Of a stretch of 33,950 bases of DNA, positions 26,109 to 33,950 are shown in pieces. The notes beneath the pieces are model-generated. The model ran no database searches. It saw only the letters and a program-made list of their open reading frames with translations, and was not told the origin of the DNA. Location of the stretch: positions 55,546 through 89,495 of the forward strand of contig DLRY01000033.1 in NCBI GenBank assembly GCA_002500665.1, in the 5' to 3' direction. Position 1 is the first letter of the stretch. Each line of letters begins with the position of its first letter. Position numbers and translations under genes: made by a program. Source of the stretch: Opitutia bacterium UBA7876. GTDB taxonomy: Bacteria; Verrucomicrobiota; Verrucomicrobiia; Opitutales; Seribacteraceae.

Positions 26109-27509
26109 ATGACGAGATTAAACCGCACTACCTTCCATTATTCACGCCGGGCGTTCCTGGGGGCTTCCGCCTCCACCGCCTTCTCCTTCGCCTTTCTCCC
26201 ATCGAGAGTCTTCGGGGCCAATGAGCGTCTTCAGGTTGCGGGTATCGGCGTGGGCGGGAAGGGTAAGGGAGACTTCGATGCCCTGGCGATGCATGGGGAC
26301 GTCGTGGCGGCTTGCGACATTGACTCGCGCCGCTTGGATGTTTCCGTTCGCAAGCATCCTGATGCCGTCAAGTTCAGCGATTTTCGCGAGCTCATAAGCC
26401 AGCTTGGGGACAAGATCGACGTCCTTAACGTAAGCACCGCGGATCACACCCATGCCCCGGCCGCCATGCTGGCCATGAGAAAGGGGATCCACGTCTACGT
26501 CCAGAAACCCATGACGCATACCGTATGGGAGGCAAGACAGATGGCCCTCTTGGCCCGCAAGAACAAGGTTTGCACCCAGATGGGCAACCAGGGGACGGCA
26601 TCGGATGGTCTGAGGGAAGGAGCCGAATACGTCCGTGCCGGAGGCTTGGGCGAAGTGAAGGAAATTCACGCTTGGACGAACCGCCCCGTCTGGCCTCAGG
26701 CTCCGGGAATTGTCGCAAAGCCAGAGGAGAAAATGGAGGCTCCCGGCCACATCGACTGGAATTCTTTCATCGGACCGGCTCCCATGCGACCTTATCATTC
26801 CGCCTACACCCCCTTTAAGTGGAGAGGATGGTGGGATTTTGGCACGGGCGCTCTAGGGGATATGGCTTGTCATACCACCAACCTGGCCTTCATGGCATGC
26901 GAGCTGACTCAACCTACCTCCGTGGAGTCAGTCAATACCGGCCCGATCAACGACGAGACCTTTCCCTCTTGGGCCAGCATCAACCTGCAGTTTCCCAAGA
27001 CCGACAAGAGAGGGGCGATCAAGTTTCACTGGTACGAAGGGAAGGTCGGCAACAATGGGAAGGACAATAAGGGGGTCAAGAATCTCCCCCCATTGGACCT
27101 GTTCCATGGCCAGTCCCCCAAGAACAGCGGCTTGCTTCTCGTCGGAACGAACGGGACGATGTATTCCCCCAACGACTACGGGGCCGACTGGATGGTTCAC
27201 AAGGACGGTAAGTGGCTTAAGAGGAATCAGGTCGAATTGCCCGAGCGCTCGATCCCGAGAAACGGTCGAGGAGACAACGGTATGAAGGAAGAGCTCGTCA
27301 AGGCCATCCGGGAGGGCAAGCCTGAGATAGCGGTTTCCAATTTCGATTATGCCGGCAACATGACCGAGGCTATTCTGCTCGGAAACGTCGCCATGCGGGC
27401 CGGGGGCAAGTTCAAGTGGGATGCCAAGAAAATGAAGACCGGTCGCAAGGATACCGACAAACTGATCAGCAAGGTCTACCGTTCCGGCTGGGACGTCGAC
27501 CCTGCCTAA
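26109..27509 (+). CDS. Tat-exported Gfo/Idh/MocA family oxidoreductase
   Basis: A 466-residue protein. It starts with a Tat signal (SRRAFLGASAST, residues 12-23). A Rossmann fold follows (VAGIGVGGKGKGDF, then CDIDSRR) and the HVYVQKPMTHTVWEARQM block, where the EKP motif of the family reads QKP. The C-terminal part has the usual beta-sheet substrate domain (GDMACHTTNLAFMA). Family members oxidise sugars or inositols with NAD(P), and some exported PVC members keep a tightly bound nucleotide. Substrate unknown. It is monocistronic: AT-rich sequence before it and a strong terminator after it. Confidence 0.9.
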   Translation: MTRLNRTTFHYSRRAFLGASASTAFSFAFLPSRVFGANERLQVAGIGVGGKGKGDFDALAMHGDVVAACDIDSRRLDVSVRKHPDAVKFSDFRELISQLGDKIDVLNVSTADHTHAPAAMLAMRKGIHVYVQKPMTHTVWEARQMALLARKNKVCTQMGNQGTASDGLREGAEYVRAGGLGEVKEIHAWTNRPVWPQAPGIVAKPEEKMEAPGHIDWNSFIGPAPMRPYHSAYTPFKWRGWWDFGTGALGDMACHTTNLAFMACELTQPTSVESVNTGPINDETFPSWASINLQFPKTDKRGAIKFHWYEGKVGNNGKDNKGVKNLPPLDLFHGQSPKNSGLLLVGTNGTMYSPNDYGADWMVHKDGKWLKRNQVELPERSIPRNGRGDNGMKEELVKAIREGKPEIAVSNFDYAGNMTEAILLGNVAMRAGGKFKWDAKKMKTGRKDTDKLISKVYRSGWDVDPA

Positions 27510-27536
27510 AGGGCGCGCCGCAAAGCTTTTGAATTT

Positions 27537-27570
27537 AGCCTTGGGGTGGTATCAACCCTGGGGCTTTTTT
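27537..27570 (+). terminator. Rho-independent terminator after the Gfo/Idh/MocA gene
   Basis: Left arm 27537-27547 pairs with right arm 27555-27565 in an 11-pair stem with three G-U pairs and a seven-base loop (GGTATCA). Six T directly follow at 27565-27570. It is 27 bases after the oxidoreductase stop and lies inside the 5' extension of the next open frame, which argues for the later PhzF start. Confidence 0.75.
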
Positions 27571-27642
27571 CTTCCCTTGAGATCCCGTGCCTTCTTTGGC
27601 GTTGATCAATTGGGGGCTTTGGGTATCTTGGGCAACTTTTTG

Positions 27643-28440
27643 ATGAAATTCCCCTACTTTTGCGTCAACGCCTTTTGCAAGGGAGCGTTTTCCGGAAACC
27701 CGGCCGCCGTGTGCATCCTCGAAGAGTGGTTGTCGACGAACGAACTGCAGAACATAGCCGCCCAGGTTTTCTTCCCAGAGACAGCCTTCCTTTTTCCCGG
27801 CAAGAACGGTGTCTGGGCAATCCGTTGGTTTACCCCCAAGGCGGAGGTCGACCTGTGTGGTCATGCGACCTTGGCAGCGGCCCACGTCCTCTACCAAGAG
27901 GGATTGGTGACAAAGGGGAACGAGATCGTTTTTTCCAGCAATGGAGGGAACCTGCGGGCAACGATGGAAAAGAACGGAAGGTTGTCTTTGGGTTTTCCGA
28001 GGATGCAGGCAAGGAAATCTTCCGTTTCCCCGATTCTCGTGGAAGGACTTGGGGCTTATCCCGACGAGGTCTTGATTGGGGAAAATTACCTTTGCGTATT
28101 CGGAGAAGAGGAGGTGATTCATGCCCTGGATCCCGATTTTCGGGTTCTGTCCGGTTTAAGCTCCAGCCTCGGGGTGATCGTGACTGCACGGTCCTCGAGT
28201 GTCGGATATCATTTCGTTTCCCGTTACTTTGCTCCCAGACTGGGCATCGATGAGGACCATGCAACGGGCTCGGCTCATTGTCTTTTGGCCCCCTACTGGA
28301 GCGATAAGCTTGGTAAGGATAAGCTGGTTGGCCTTCAAGCCTCACCGCGTGGAGCGGAAATCCGCTGCGAATTGGTCAAGGAAGAGGTCGTTCTGTCGGG
28401 CTTGGCGGAAACCTTCGTTCGAGGCAAGCTCACCGCGTAG
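27643..28440 (+). CDS. PhzF family isomerase/epimerase-like protein
   Basis: A 265-residue PhzF-fold protein. VNAFCKGAFSGNPAAVCIL near the N-terminus, PETAFL with the likely catalytic Glu46, RWFTPKAEVDLCGHATLAA and DEDHATGSAHC are the conserved blocks. PhzF proteins isomerise or epimerise small acids (trans-2,3-dihydro-3-hydroxyanthranilate in phenazine biosynthesis), but most bacterial members have unknown substrates. The ATG at 27643 gives the standard PhzF N-terminus. The frame extends to 27529, across the preceding terminator. No phenazine genes lie in the window, so phenazine biosynthesis should not be assumed. Confidence 0.9.
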   Translation: MKFPYFCVNAFCKGAFSGNPAAVCILEEWLSTNELQNIAAQVFFPETAFLFPGKNGVWAIRWFTPKAEVDLCGHATLAAAHVLYQEGLVTKGNEIVFSSNGGNLRATMEKNGRLSLGFPRMQARKSSVSPILVEGLGAYPDEVLIGENYLCVFGEEEVIHALDPDFRVLSGLSSSLGVIVTARSSSVGYHFVSRYFAPRLGIDEDHATGSAHCLLAPYWSDKLGKDKLVGLQASPRGAEIRCELVKEEVVLSGLAETFVRGKLTA

Positions 28441-28562
28441 GCTTCTTCGAGACCTTCGCCCCCACTTTGCAGGCGGGTGAGGATTATTGGAATGCAAGTT
28501 CTCCCCGCTGTTAAAATTTCCTTTATGGACGCATCTTTCCCTTGCATATGAATTTGGCATTG

Positions 28563-28587
28563 AACACAATGGATCAATGTGTTGACG
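28563..28587. promoter_or_regulatory. Operator-like palindrome overlapping a TTGACG box
   Basis: AACACAATGG-A-TCAATGTGTT (28563-28583) is an imperfect palindrome in which eight of ten positions match. Its right end overlaps TTGACG (28582-28587), a good -35 hexamer; an AT-rich ATTTTT follows after 17 bases, though that is a poor -10. The start codon of the giant cytochrome gene is at 28625. The arrangement is what a repressor site over a promoter would look like. No regulator was found nearby, and neither element is confirmed. Confidence 0.4.
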
Positions 28588-28624
28588 CAGACCCGTCGTC
28601 TTTCATTTTTGCACGAAATTTTTC

Positions 28625-31600
28625 ATGAATCTTATTGATCGAGCCGCTTGCAGGATATTTTTTTTGCTCGCATCCTCAGCTTTGGTGGTATCCCTTTTGG
28701 GAAAAGACGAGACCCAAGCGCTCAAGCCGGTCAGTTTCTTCGGGGAGATCCGCCCGCTTTTCCAAGCCAATTGCAATGGCTGCCACCAACCTGCGAAGAG
28801 CAAGGGTGACTACGTCATGACGGATTTCGCCTCCCTGCTCAAGGGCGGGGATTCCGGCGAACCCGCGGTAGTTCCAGGAAAACCGGCTGAGAGCAGTTTA
28901 GTGGCCTTGGTGACCCCGGACGAGAAGGGGGAATACGAAATGCCCAAGGGTAAAAATGCAAAGCCCCTGCACGAAACCGAGATCAATCTTTTGCGTCGTT
29001 GGATAGAGGAAGGAGCCAAGGACGATTCCCCTTCCAATTCCGGCTCGCTCTACAGCATGGCGAACCCGCCCAAGTACGTCATGCCCCCGGTCGTTACTTC
29101 GATGGACTTTTCACCCGACGGCAAACTGCTTGCCTTAACCGGTTTTCAGGAGGTCTTGGTCCATAAGTCGGATGGTTCCGGACTGGCTGCACGCCTGGTG
29201 GGTCTTTCCGAGAGGGTCGAGTCGGTGGCTTTTTCACCGGATGGAAAGAGGATAGGGGTGACCGGTGGACAACCCGGACGCATGGGAGAGGTTCAGATCT
29301 GGAACCTCGAGAAGAAGGCCCTCGAGGTCTCGAAATCCGTCACTTACGACACCCTCTATGGCGGATCATGGTCTCCCGATGGTACGCAATTTGCCTTTGG
29401 GGCGGCTGATACCTCGGTTCGGGTGATTGATTCCACGACCGGAGTACAGGTCGCCTACATGGCCGGTCACGATGACTGGGTTCGCGACACGATTTTCAGC
29501 ATGGATGGAAAATCCGTTTTCTCCGTCAGTCGCGACAAAACGGTCAAGCAGACCGACGTTGCGACCGAACGCTTCATAGGAAACGTGACCACCCATACCC
29601 CCTTCGTGCTCAGTGGCGGTCAGAGTTCCATAGACGTTCATCCCAAGAGAAGCGAGCTTCTGGTGGGTGGTGCGGATGGCAAGCCCAAGCTTTTCAGGCA
29701 GGCGACCAAGGCCGCTCCTGCAGGAGGAGGAAACCCCAATCAAATCCGAGAATTCGGGGCCTTGATCGGCAGAATCTTCTCAGTCTGTTTCAACCATGAC
29801 GGCGCCGTCGGATTCGCTGGAAGCAGCCTTGACGGCAAAGGGGAAGTCCTGGCCTTTCAAGTTGATTCCGGAAAAGATCTCTGGAAGCGTTCCTTTGGGG
29901 AGACGGGTATTTTCTCAGTGGACTGTTCTCCGGATGGCAAGACCCTTGCGGTCTCAGGGTTCGACGGCAAGATTCGTCTTCTGTCCACCGCCTCGGGAGA
30001 AGTTTCCAAGACCTTCACGCCGGTGGACGTCAAGGATGCGGCTACAGATGAAGATAAGGCCGACGTCTTCTCGAGGATCGATCCCGAGCCGGAGCTCTTC
30101 TCCGAGGAATCCTTGGCCAAGGGTCTGGTCGTCCAGTCCCTGCGCTCGTCTCCACCGTCGATTGTCCTTGGGCGCTCCATCGACTATGCTCAGATGATCG
30201 TCACCGCCAAACTGGAAGGAGGTTCCGAAGCCGATGTGACCAGAATGGTCGAATGGACCGTGCAGGGAGAGGTCGGATCGGTTTCCCCAAGAGGCCTGTT
30301 CGTGCCTTCTGCAAACGGCAAGGGCAAACTGACGGCGCGTTTTGCGGGTCTCAGGCTTGAGGTTCCCGTTGAAATCTCCGGTATCGGATCGGGCTACGTT
30401 CCTGATTTCGTCCGCGACGTCAACCCGGTCGTTACCAAGCTCGGTTGCAACGCCGGCACCTGCCACGGATCGAAGGACGGCAGGGAGGGGTTCAAGCTCT
30501 CTCTCAGAGGGTACGACGCCATTTTCGACATTCGGGCCTTTACCGACGACATGGCCTCGAGAAGGGCGAACGTTGCCGTCCCCGAGAAGAGCTTGATGCT
30601 TCAGAAGGCAAGCGCTTCCGTTCCCCACGAGGGAGGGCAGGTAACCAAGCCCGGGTCGAAGTATTATGAAATCATTCGCAACTGGATCGGGGCAGGCGCC
30701 AAGCTCGACCTGAAGACCGCCCGTGTCGAAAGCATCGAGCTTTTTCCCAAGAACCCAGTGGTTCAGGAAATCGGTTCCACTCAGCAGATCAGGGTGGTCG
30801 CGACCTACGCCGACGGTTCGATCCGAGACGTTTCCCGTGAGGCGGTCGTGACGAGCGGAAACGGGGAGGTTGCGGAGCATGACGACATCGGCCTCATGAC
30901 CACCATCAGGAGGGGAGAGGCCCCGATACTGGCCCGCTACGAGGGTCGCTACGCGGCTACCACCTTGACGGTGATGGGGGATCGGTCTGGGTTCGCATGG
31001 AAGGAGCCGGATGCCAACAACGAGATTGATCGCTTTGCGGCGGCCAAGTGGAAGCGGATGAAAATCCTGCCTTCGGGACTTTGCACTGACCTCGAGTTTC
31101 TGCGTCGGGTTTCCCTCGACCTGACCGGCCTTCCCCCGACCCCGGAGGAGGTGACCGCTTTTCTTGAGGACAATCGTTCTTCGAGACTGAAGCGCGACGA
31201 GATCGTGGACGAACTGATTGGAAGCCCCGACTTCGTGGAGCACTGGACCAACAAGTGGGCCGACCTGCTGCAGGTGAACCGGAAATTCCTCGGGCCGCAG
31301 GGAGCCAAAATACTCAGGGACTGGATCCAGAACGAAGTTAAGGAGAATACGCCCTACGACTCCTTCGCCCGAAAAATTCTCACTGCGAGCGGCTCGAACA
31401 AGGAGAACCCGCCCGCCTCCTACTACAAGGTCCTGCGCAAGCCGGATGAAACGATGGAGAACACGACCCACCTCTTCCTCGCCACCCGGTTCAACTGTAA
31501 CAAGTGCCATGACCACCCCTTCGAGAGATGGACCCAGGACCAGTACTACGAGATGGCGGCCTACTTCGCCCAGTTCAAGCTGGAGAAGGATCCGGCTTCC

Positions 31601-33950
31601 GGAAAGAGTCAAATAGGCAAGACCGCGGTGGAGCGGGGCAAGCCTCTCTACGAGATCGTCAAGGACGTCAAGGCGGGAGAGATCAAGCACGATCGGACCG
31701 GCGAGATTACTCCTCCGGCCTTCCCCTACGAGGCCAAGCACGAAGTGAAGGAGGGTGCATCCCGCAGGGAGAGGTTGGCCGCCTGGATGACGTCCCCGGA
31801 CAACCGCTACTTTGCGAGGAGTTACGTCAATCGGCTCTGGGGATATCTTTTCGGGATAGGAATCATCGAGCCCATTGACGACATCAGGGCGGGTAATCCG
31901 GCAACCAATCCCGAACTGTTGGACTTCCTCGAAAAGGAATTCCTCAAGAGTGGGTTCAACGTTCGCCACGTCCTTCAGTTGATTTGCAAATCCCGCGCCT
32001 ACCAACTCTCGGTCAAAACCAACAAATGGAACGAGGACGACCAGATAAACTTCTCTCACGCCAGCGCACGGCGACTTCCCGCCGAAACCCTTCTCGATGC
32101 GGTTTACGCAGTGACCGGATCGAAATCCAAGTTCCCCGGCGTACCTGCCGGAACACGGGCCGCTTCCCTTCCCGATTCGGGCATCAAGCTGCCGGACGGA
32201 TTCTTGGGCACTTTTGGCAAGCCTCCCCGGGAATCGGCTTGCGAGTGCGAGCGGGCGGGTGGCCTTCAACTGGGACCTATAATGGCTCTGGTCAGCGGTC
32301 CGACCGTCAACGATGCGATTTCCGATCCCGCCAATGCCATTACCAAGCTGGCCAAGGAGGAAAAGGACGACCGCGAACTGGTGAACCGTCTTTTTGTGCG
32401 AATACTGAACCGTCCCGCCACGGAAAAGGAAATCAAGGCCAGCCTTTCCCTCTTTACATCCCAGATCGAGGGCGACCATGAGGAGCTTGAAAAGAAGCTC
32501 GAGGAGGCCCAGAAGGACGTCAAGGCCGAGCTGGACGCAAAGGAGCAGGCCCGGGCCGAAGCTATCGCCAAAGCCGAAGCTGAACTCAAGGCCTACCAGG
32601 AAAAAGTTGCCGGCTCGGTCAAAAAGGCGAACGACGAGCGTAATGCCCGGATTAAGAAATCGGATGAAGCCCTCAAGGCCTTCGATAAGGACTTGCCGGC
32701 CAAGGTCGCCGCCTGGGAGAAGGACCATAGGGACGGAAAGTCGATCTGGAAGGACCTCGACATGAGCGTTACCTCAAGGATTCCGGGTATCAAGTTCGAG
32801 AAGCAGGAGGATGGCTCGGTTTTCGTGGGTGGCAAGAGCGCCAAGGGTAGTTACGTCGTCAAGGCCCCTACGAGCTTGTCTAAAATTACAGGTGTGCGCG
32901 TGGAGGCCTTGACGGATTCCAGGTTGCCCAAGAAAGGACCCGGCAGGGCACCCAATGATGGAAATTTCGTCCTTAGCGAGCTTGAGGTGACGGCTGGGCC
33001 GCTTCCGGATCTGAAAACCTGGGAAACAGTGAAGGATTGGACCTTCGACGAATTGGCCGAGAACAAGGACTGGAAGGGCGAGTTTGGAGCCAAAACTGTT
33101 CCTGGAGGAGACGGATTGGCCGTTGCGGGTTCAACCGTCGGGTCAGTCATCACACAGGGAGAGTTCCACCATGCCGGGCCCTTCGTGAACCTCGGCTTCG
33201 ACCAGAAGGCTGGTCCCGAGGGCCTTCCTACGTTTGACGCGAAACAAAAGTTCAAGCATGCGAACAAGGAAATTTCCTGGGCGAGAAAGCCCGAATGGAA
33301 AGACGGTCAACTTTATGCAACGGTTTTCTCGGCGGTAAATTCAGTGAACTATCTTCATAAAGTGATCACAGTTGATTCCCCGCGTGATCTTCCTGTCAGC
33401 TTGGGTAGTGATGACGGGATCAAGGTTTTTCTCAACGGCAAGCAAATCCTTGCCAACAACATCGGCAGGGGGGCCGAGCCGGATCAGGAAAAAATTACAC
33501 TTAACCTGAGAAAAGGGGAGAACTTCCTCCTACTTAAGATTCACAATGGATCCGGACTATCCGGTTTTTACTTCAAGGCTGACGCCAAGAGCAAGCTCCT
33601 CCCGGCGATTGCGACCGAACTTTCCGCACCCAAGGGTTCCTTTGCCGTGGAATTTTCGGCCAAGGCGAAGGAAAATCGTAAGGCTCGAGTATTTTGGAAG
33701 GATAAAAAGAACAATGGTTTCGACTCCAAGCGTTCTTCCCCCGAAGTGATGATCGAAAAATCGGACGGGTGGAAAACATACCGATTTGATTTCGTTTCCG
33801 CGGAAGACCTCACAGGCTTGCGTTTCCAGCCTGGAGGAGAAGTCTTTGTGAAATCGATTCGAGTCTATCGAAACGAAGTCCCCGTGAAATTGTCCTTTGA
33901 GAACGCATTGGCGACCTTCAGCCAAAATGGGTATCCGGTTGCTTCGGCGG
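28625..33950 (+). CDS. Giant cytochrome c-WD40-Ig-DUF1549-DUF1553 protein (3' partial)
   Basis: One uninterrupted frame from the ATG at 28625 to the window end (at least 1775 residues; no stop reached). A signal-like N-terminus is followed by haem motif C50-N-G-C-H54 in a PSCyt1 domain. WD40 repeats follow (about residues 155-465, with SPDGK at repeat ends), then two Ig-like domains (about 510-585 and 700-782) around a C-x4-C-H motif at 608-614. DUF1549 includes SLDLTGLPP and C958-N-K-C-H962. DUF1553 runs to about 1275, then a charged coiled coil (1288-1370) and beta domains, one PA14-like (LGSDDGIKVFLNGKQ, about 1595-1610). The same layout is known in other PVC proteins. The stop and the C-terminus lie outside the window. 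An operator-like palindrome precedes it. Confidence 0.9.
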   Translation, partial: MNLIDRAACRIFFLLASSALVVSLLGKDETQALKPVSFFGEIRPLFQANCNGCHQPAKSKGDYVMTDFASLLKGGDSGEPAVVPGKPAESSLVALVTPDEKGEYEMPKGKNAKPLHETEINLLRRWIEEGAKDDSPSNSGSLYSMANPPKYVMPPVVTSMDFSPDGKLLALTGFQEVLVHKSDGSGLAARLVGLSERVESVAFSPDGKRIGVTGGQPGRMGEVQIWNLEKKALEVSKSVTYDTLYGGSWSPDGTQFAFGAADTSVRVIDSTTGVQVAYMAGHDDWVRDTIFSMDGKSVFSVSRDKTVKQTDVATERFIGNVTTHTPFVLSGGQSSIDVHPKRSELLVGGADGKPKLFRQATKAAPAGGGNPNQIREFGALIGRIFSVCFNHDGAVGFAGSSLDGKGEVLAFQVDSGKDLWKRSFGETGIFSVDCSPDGKTLAVSGFDGKIRLLSTASGEVSKTFTPVDVKDAATDEDKADVFSRIDPEPELFSEESLAKGLVVQSLRSSPPSIVLGRSIDYAQMIVTAKLEGGSEADVTRMVEWTVQGEVGSVSPRGLFVPSANGKGKLTARFAGLRLEVPVEISGIGSGYVPDFVRDVNPVVTKLGCNAGTCHGSKDGREGFKLSLRGYDAIFDIRAFTDDMASRRANVAVPEKSLMLQKASASVPHEGGQVTKPGSKYYEIIRNWIGAGAKLDLKTARVESIELFPKNPVVQEIGSTQQIRVVATYADGSIRDVSREAVVTSGNGEVAEHDDIGLMTTIRRGEAPILARYEGRYAATTLTVMGDRSGFAWKEPDANNEIDRFAAAKWKRMKILPSGLCTDLEFLRRVSLDLTGLPPTPEEVTAFLEDNRSSRLKRDEIVDELIGSPDFVEHWTNKWADLLQVNRKFLGPQGAKILRDWIQNEVKENTPYDSFARKILTASGSNKENPPASYYKVLRKPDETMENTTHLFLATRFNCNKCHDHPFERWTQDQYYEMAAYFAQFKLEKDPASGKSQIGKTAVERGKPLYEIVKDVKAGEIKHDRTGEITPPAFPYEAKHEVKEGASRRERLAAWMTSPDNRYFARSYVNRLWGYLFGIGIIEPIDDIRAGNPATNPELLDFLEKEFLKSGFNVRHVLQLICKSRAYQLSVKTNKWNEDDQINFSHASARRLPAETLLDAVYAVTGSKSKFPGVPAGTRAASLPDSGIKLPDGFLGTFGKPPRESACECERAGGLQLGPIMALVSGPTVNDAISDPANAITKLAKEEKDDRELVNRLFVRILNRPATEKEIKASLSLFTSQIEGDHEELEKKLEEAQKDVKAELDAKEQARAEAIAKAEAELKAYQEKVAGSVKKANDERNARIKKSDEALKAFDKDLPAKVAAWEKDHRDGKSIWKDLDMSVTSRIPGIKFEKQEDGSVFVGGKSAKGSYVVKAPTSLSKITGVRVEALTDSRLPKKGPGRAPNDGNFVLSELEVTAGPLPDLKTWETVKDWTFDELAENKDWKGEFGAKTVPGGDGLAVAGSTVGSVITQGEFHHAGPFVNLGFDQKAGPEGLPTFDAKQKFKHANKEISWARKPEWKDGQLYATVFSAVNSVNYLHKVITVDSPRDLPVSLGSDDGIKVFLNGKQILANNIGRGAEPDQEKITLNLRKGENFLLLKIHNGSGLSGFYFKADAKSKLLPAIATELSAPKGSFAVEFSAKAKENRKARVFWKDKKNNGFDSKRSSPEVMIEKSDGWKTYRFDFVSAEDLTGLRFQPGGEVFVKSIRVYRNEVPVKLSFENALATFSQNGYPVASA

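Noticed and set aside
27529..27642. Upstream start of the PhzF frame
   Set aside because: The added residues cross a clear terminator hairpin with T-run and are unlike PhzF N-termini; the ATG at 27643 matches the family start.
27643..28440. Phenazine biosynthesis gene
   Set aside because: PhzF-fold proteins are widespread and no other phenazine genes are present, so only the family name is used.
29954..32728. Open minus-strand frame of 924 codons inside the giant gene
   Set aside because: It runs antisense to the well-supported DUF1549/DUF1553 frame. Strong G/C bias at third positions keeps antisense frames free of stops, and the translation shows no family motif.
1..33950. tRNA, rRNA, CRISPR arrays, insertion sequences, phage or plasmid signatures
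   Set aside because: I looked for cloverleaf-like stretches, regular repeat-spacer arrays, transposase motifs and terminal inverted repeats and found none. I cannot exclude small RNAs.

Overview
This GC-rich window is dense with genes and looks like a chromosomal segment from a member of the PVC superphylum, most likely Verrucomicrobiota or otherwise Planctomycetota. The argument is gene content. It carries three large planctomycete-type cytochrome proteins (two of the DUF1549/DUF1553 class and one of the DUF1587/DUF1592 class), the Tat-exported partner families DUF1501 and DUF1552, a formylglycine-dependent sulfatase, two DUF1080 (3-keto-glycoside hydrolase) domains, a Tat-exported Gfo/Idh/MocA oxidoreductase, and a secreted FAD oxidoreductase with a golvesin-like tail. 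Most intergenic gaps are under 190 bases and none exceeds 300. I saw no rRNA, tRNA, insertion sequence or CRISPR array.

Layout. 1-240: tail of a probable sulfatase-modifying-factor-like protein with an apparent frameshift. 265-4829 (minus): two-gene operon, PSCyt1/DUF1549/DUF1553 cytochrome plus DUF1501 protein. 4940-7492 (plus): secreted metallophosphoesterase, SMUG1-type uracil-DNA glycosylase, rhodanese-DUF2892 protein. 7544-9752 (minus): tRNA-dihydrouridine synthase followed by a SAM methyltransferase gene broken by an in-frame TGA. 9880-15685 (plus): DUF1592-type cytochrome, DUF1552 protein, sulfatase-DUF1080 lipoprotein. 15682-18599 (minus): ABC ATPase, ABC permease, DUF3817 membrane protein. 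18710-21385 (plus): secreted DUF1080 protein, threonine aldolase, TIGR01777 epimerase. 21392-22129 (minus): secreted carboxylesterase. 22254-24380 (plus): FAD oxidoreductase. 24495-26010 (plus): ECF sigma factor, single-pass membrane protein, secreted DUF3106-like basic protein. 26109-27509: Gfo/Idh/MocA oxidoreductase with a clear terminator. 27643-28440: PhzF isomerase. 28625 to the window end: one open frame of at least 1775 codons encoding a cytochrome-WD40-Ig-DUF1549-DUF1553 giant protein.

How it fits together. Many products carry export signals (Sec, Tat or lipoprotein), so the window reads as envelope machinery for attacking sulfated or oxidised glycans and esters. The cytochromes are candidates for accepting electrons or for docking the Tat-exported partners. 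The most noteworthy points are the in-frame TGA followed by a strong hairpin in the methyltransferase, the giant cytochrome-WD40 protein behind an operator-like palindrome, the ECF sigma three-gene module, and the co-occurrence of DUF1080, Gfo/Idh/MocA, FAD oxidoreductase and cytochrome parts, which would suit a periplasmic 3-keto-sugar route. Functions come from motifs recognised by eye; no database search was run.
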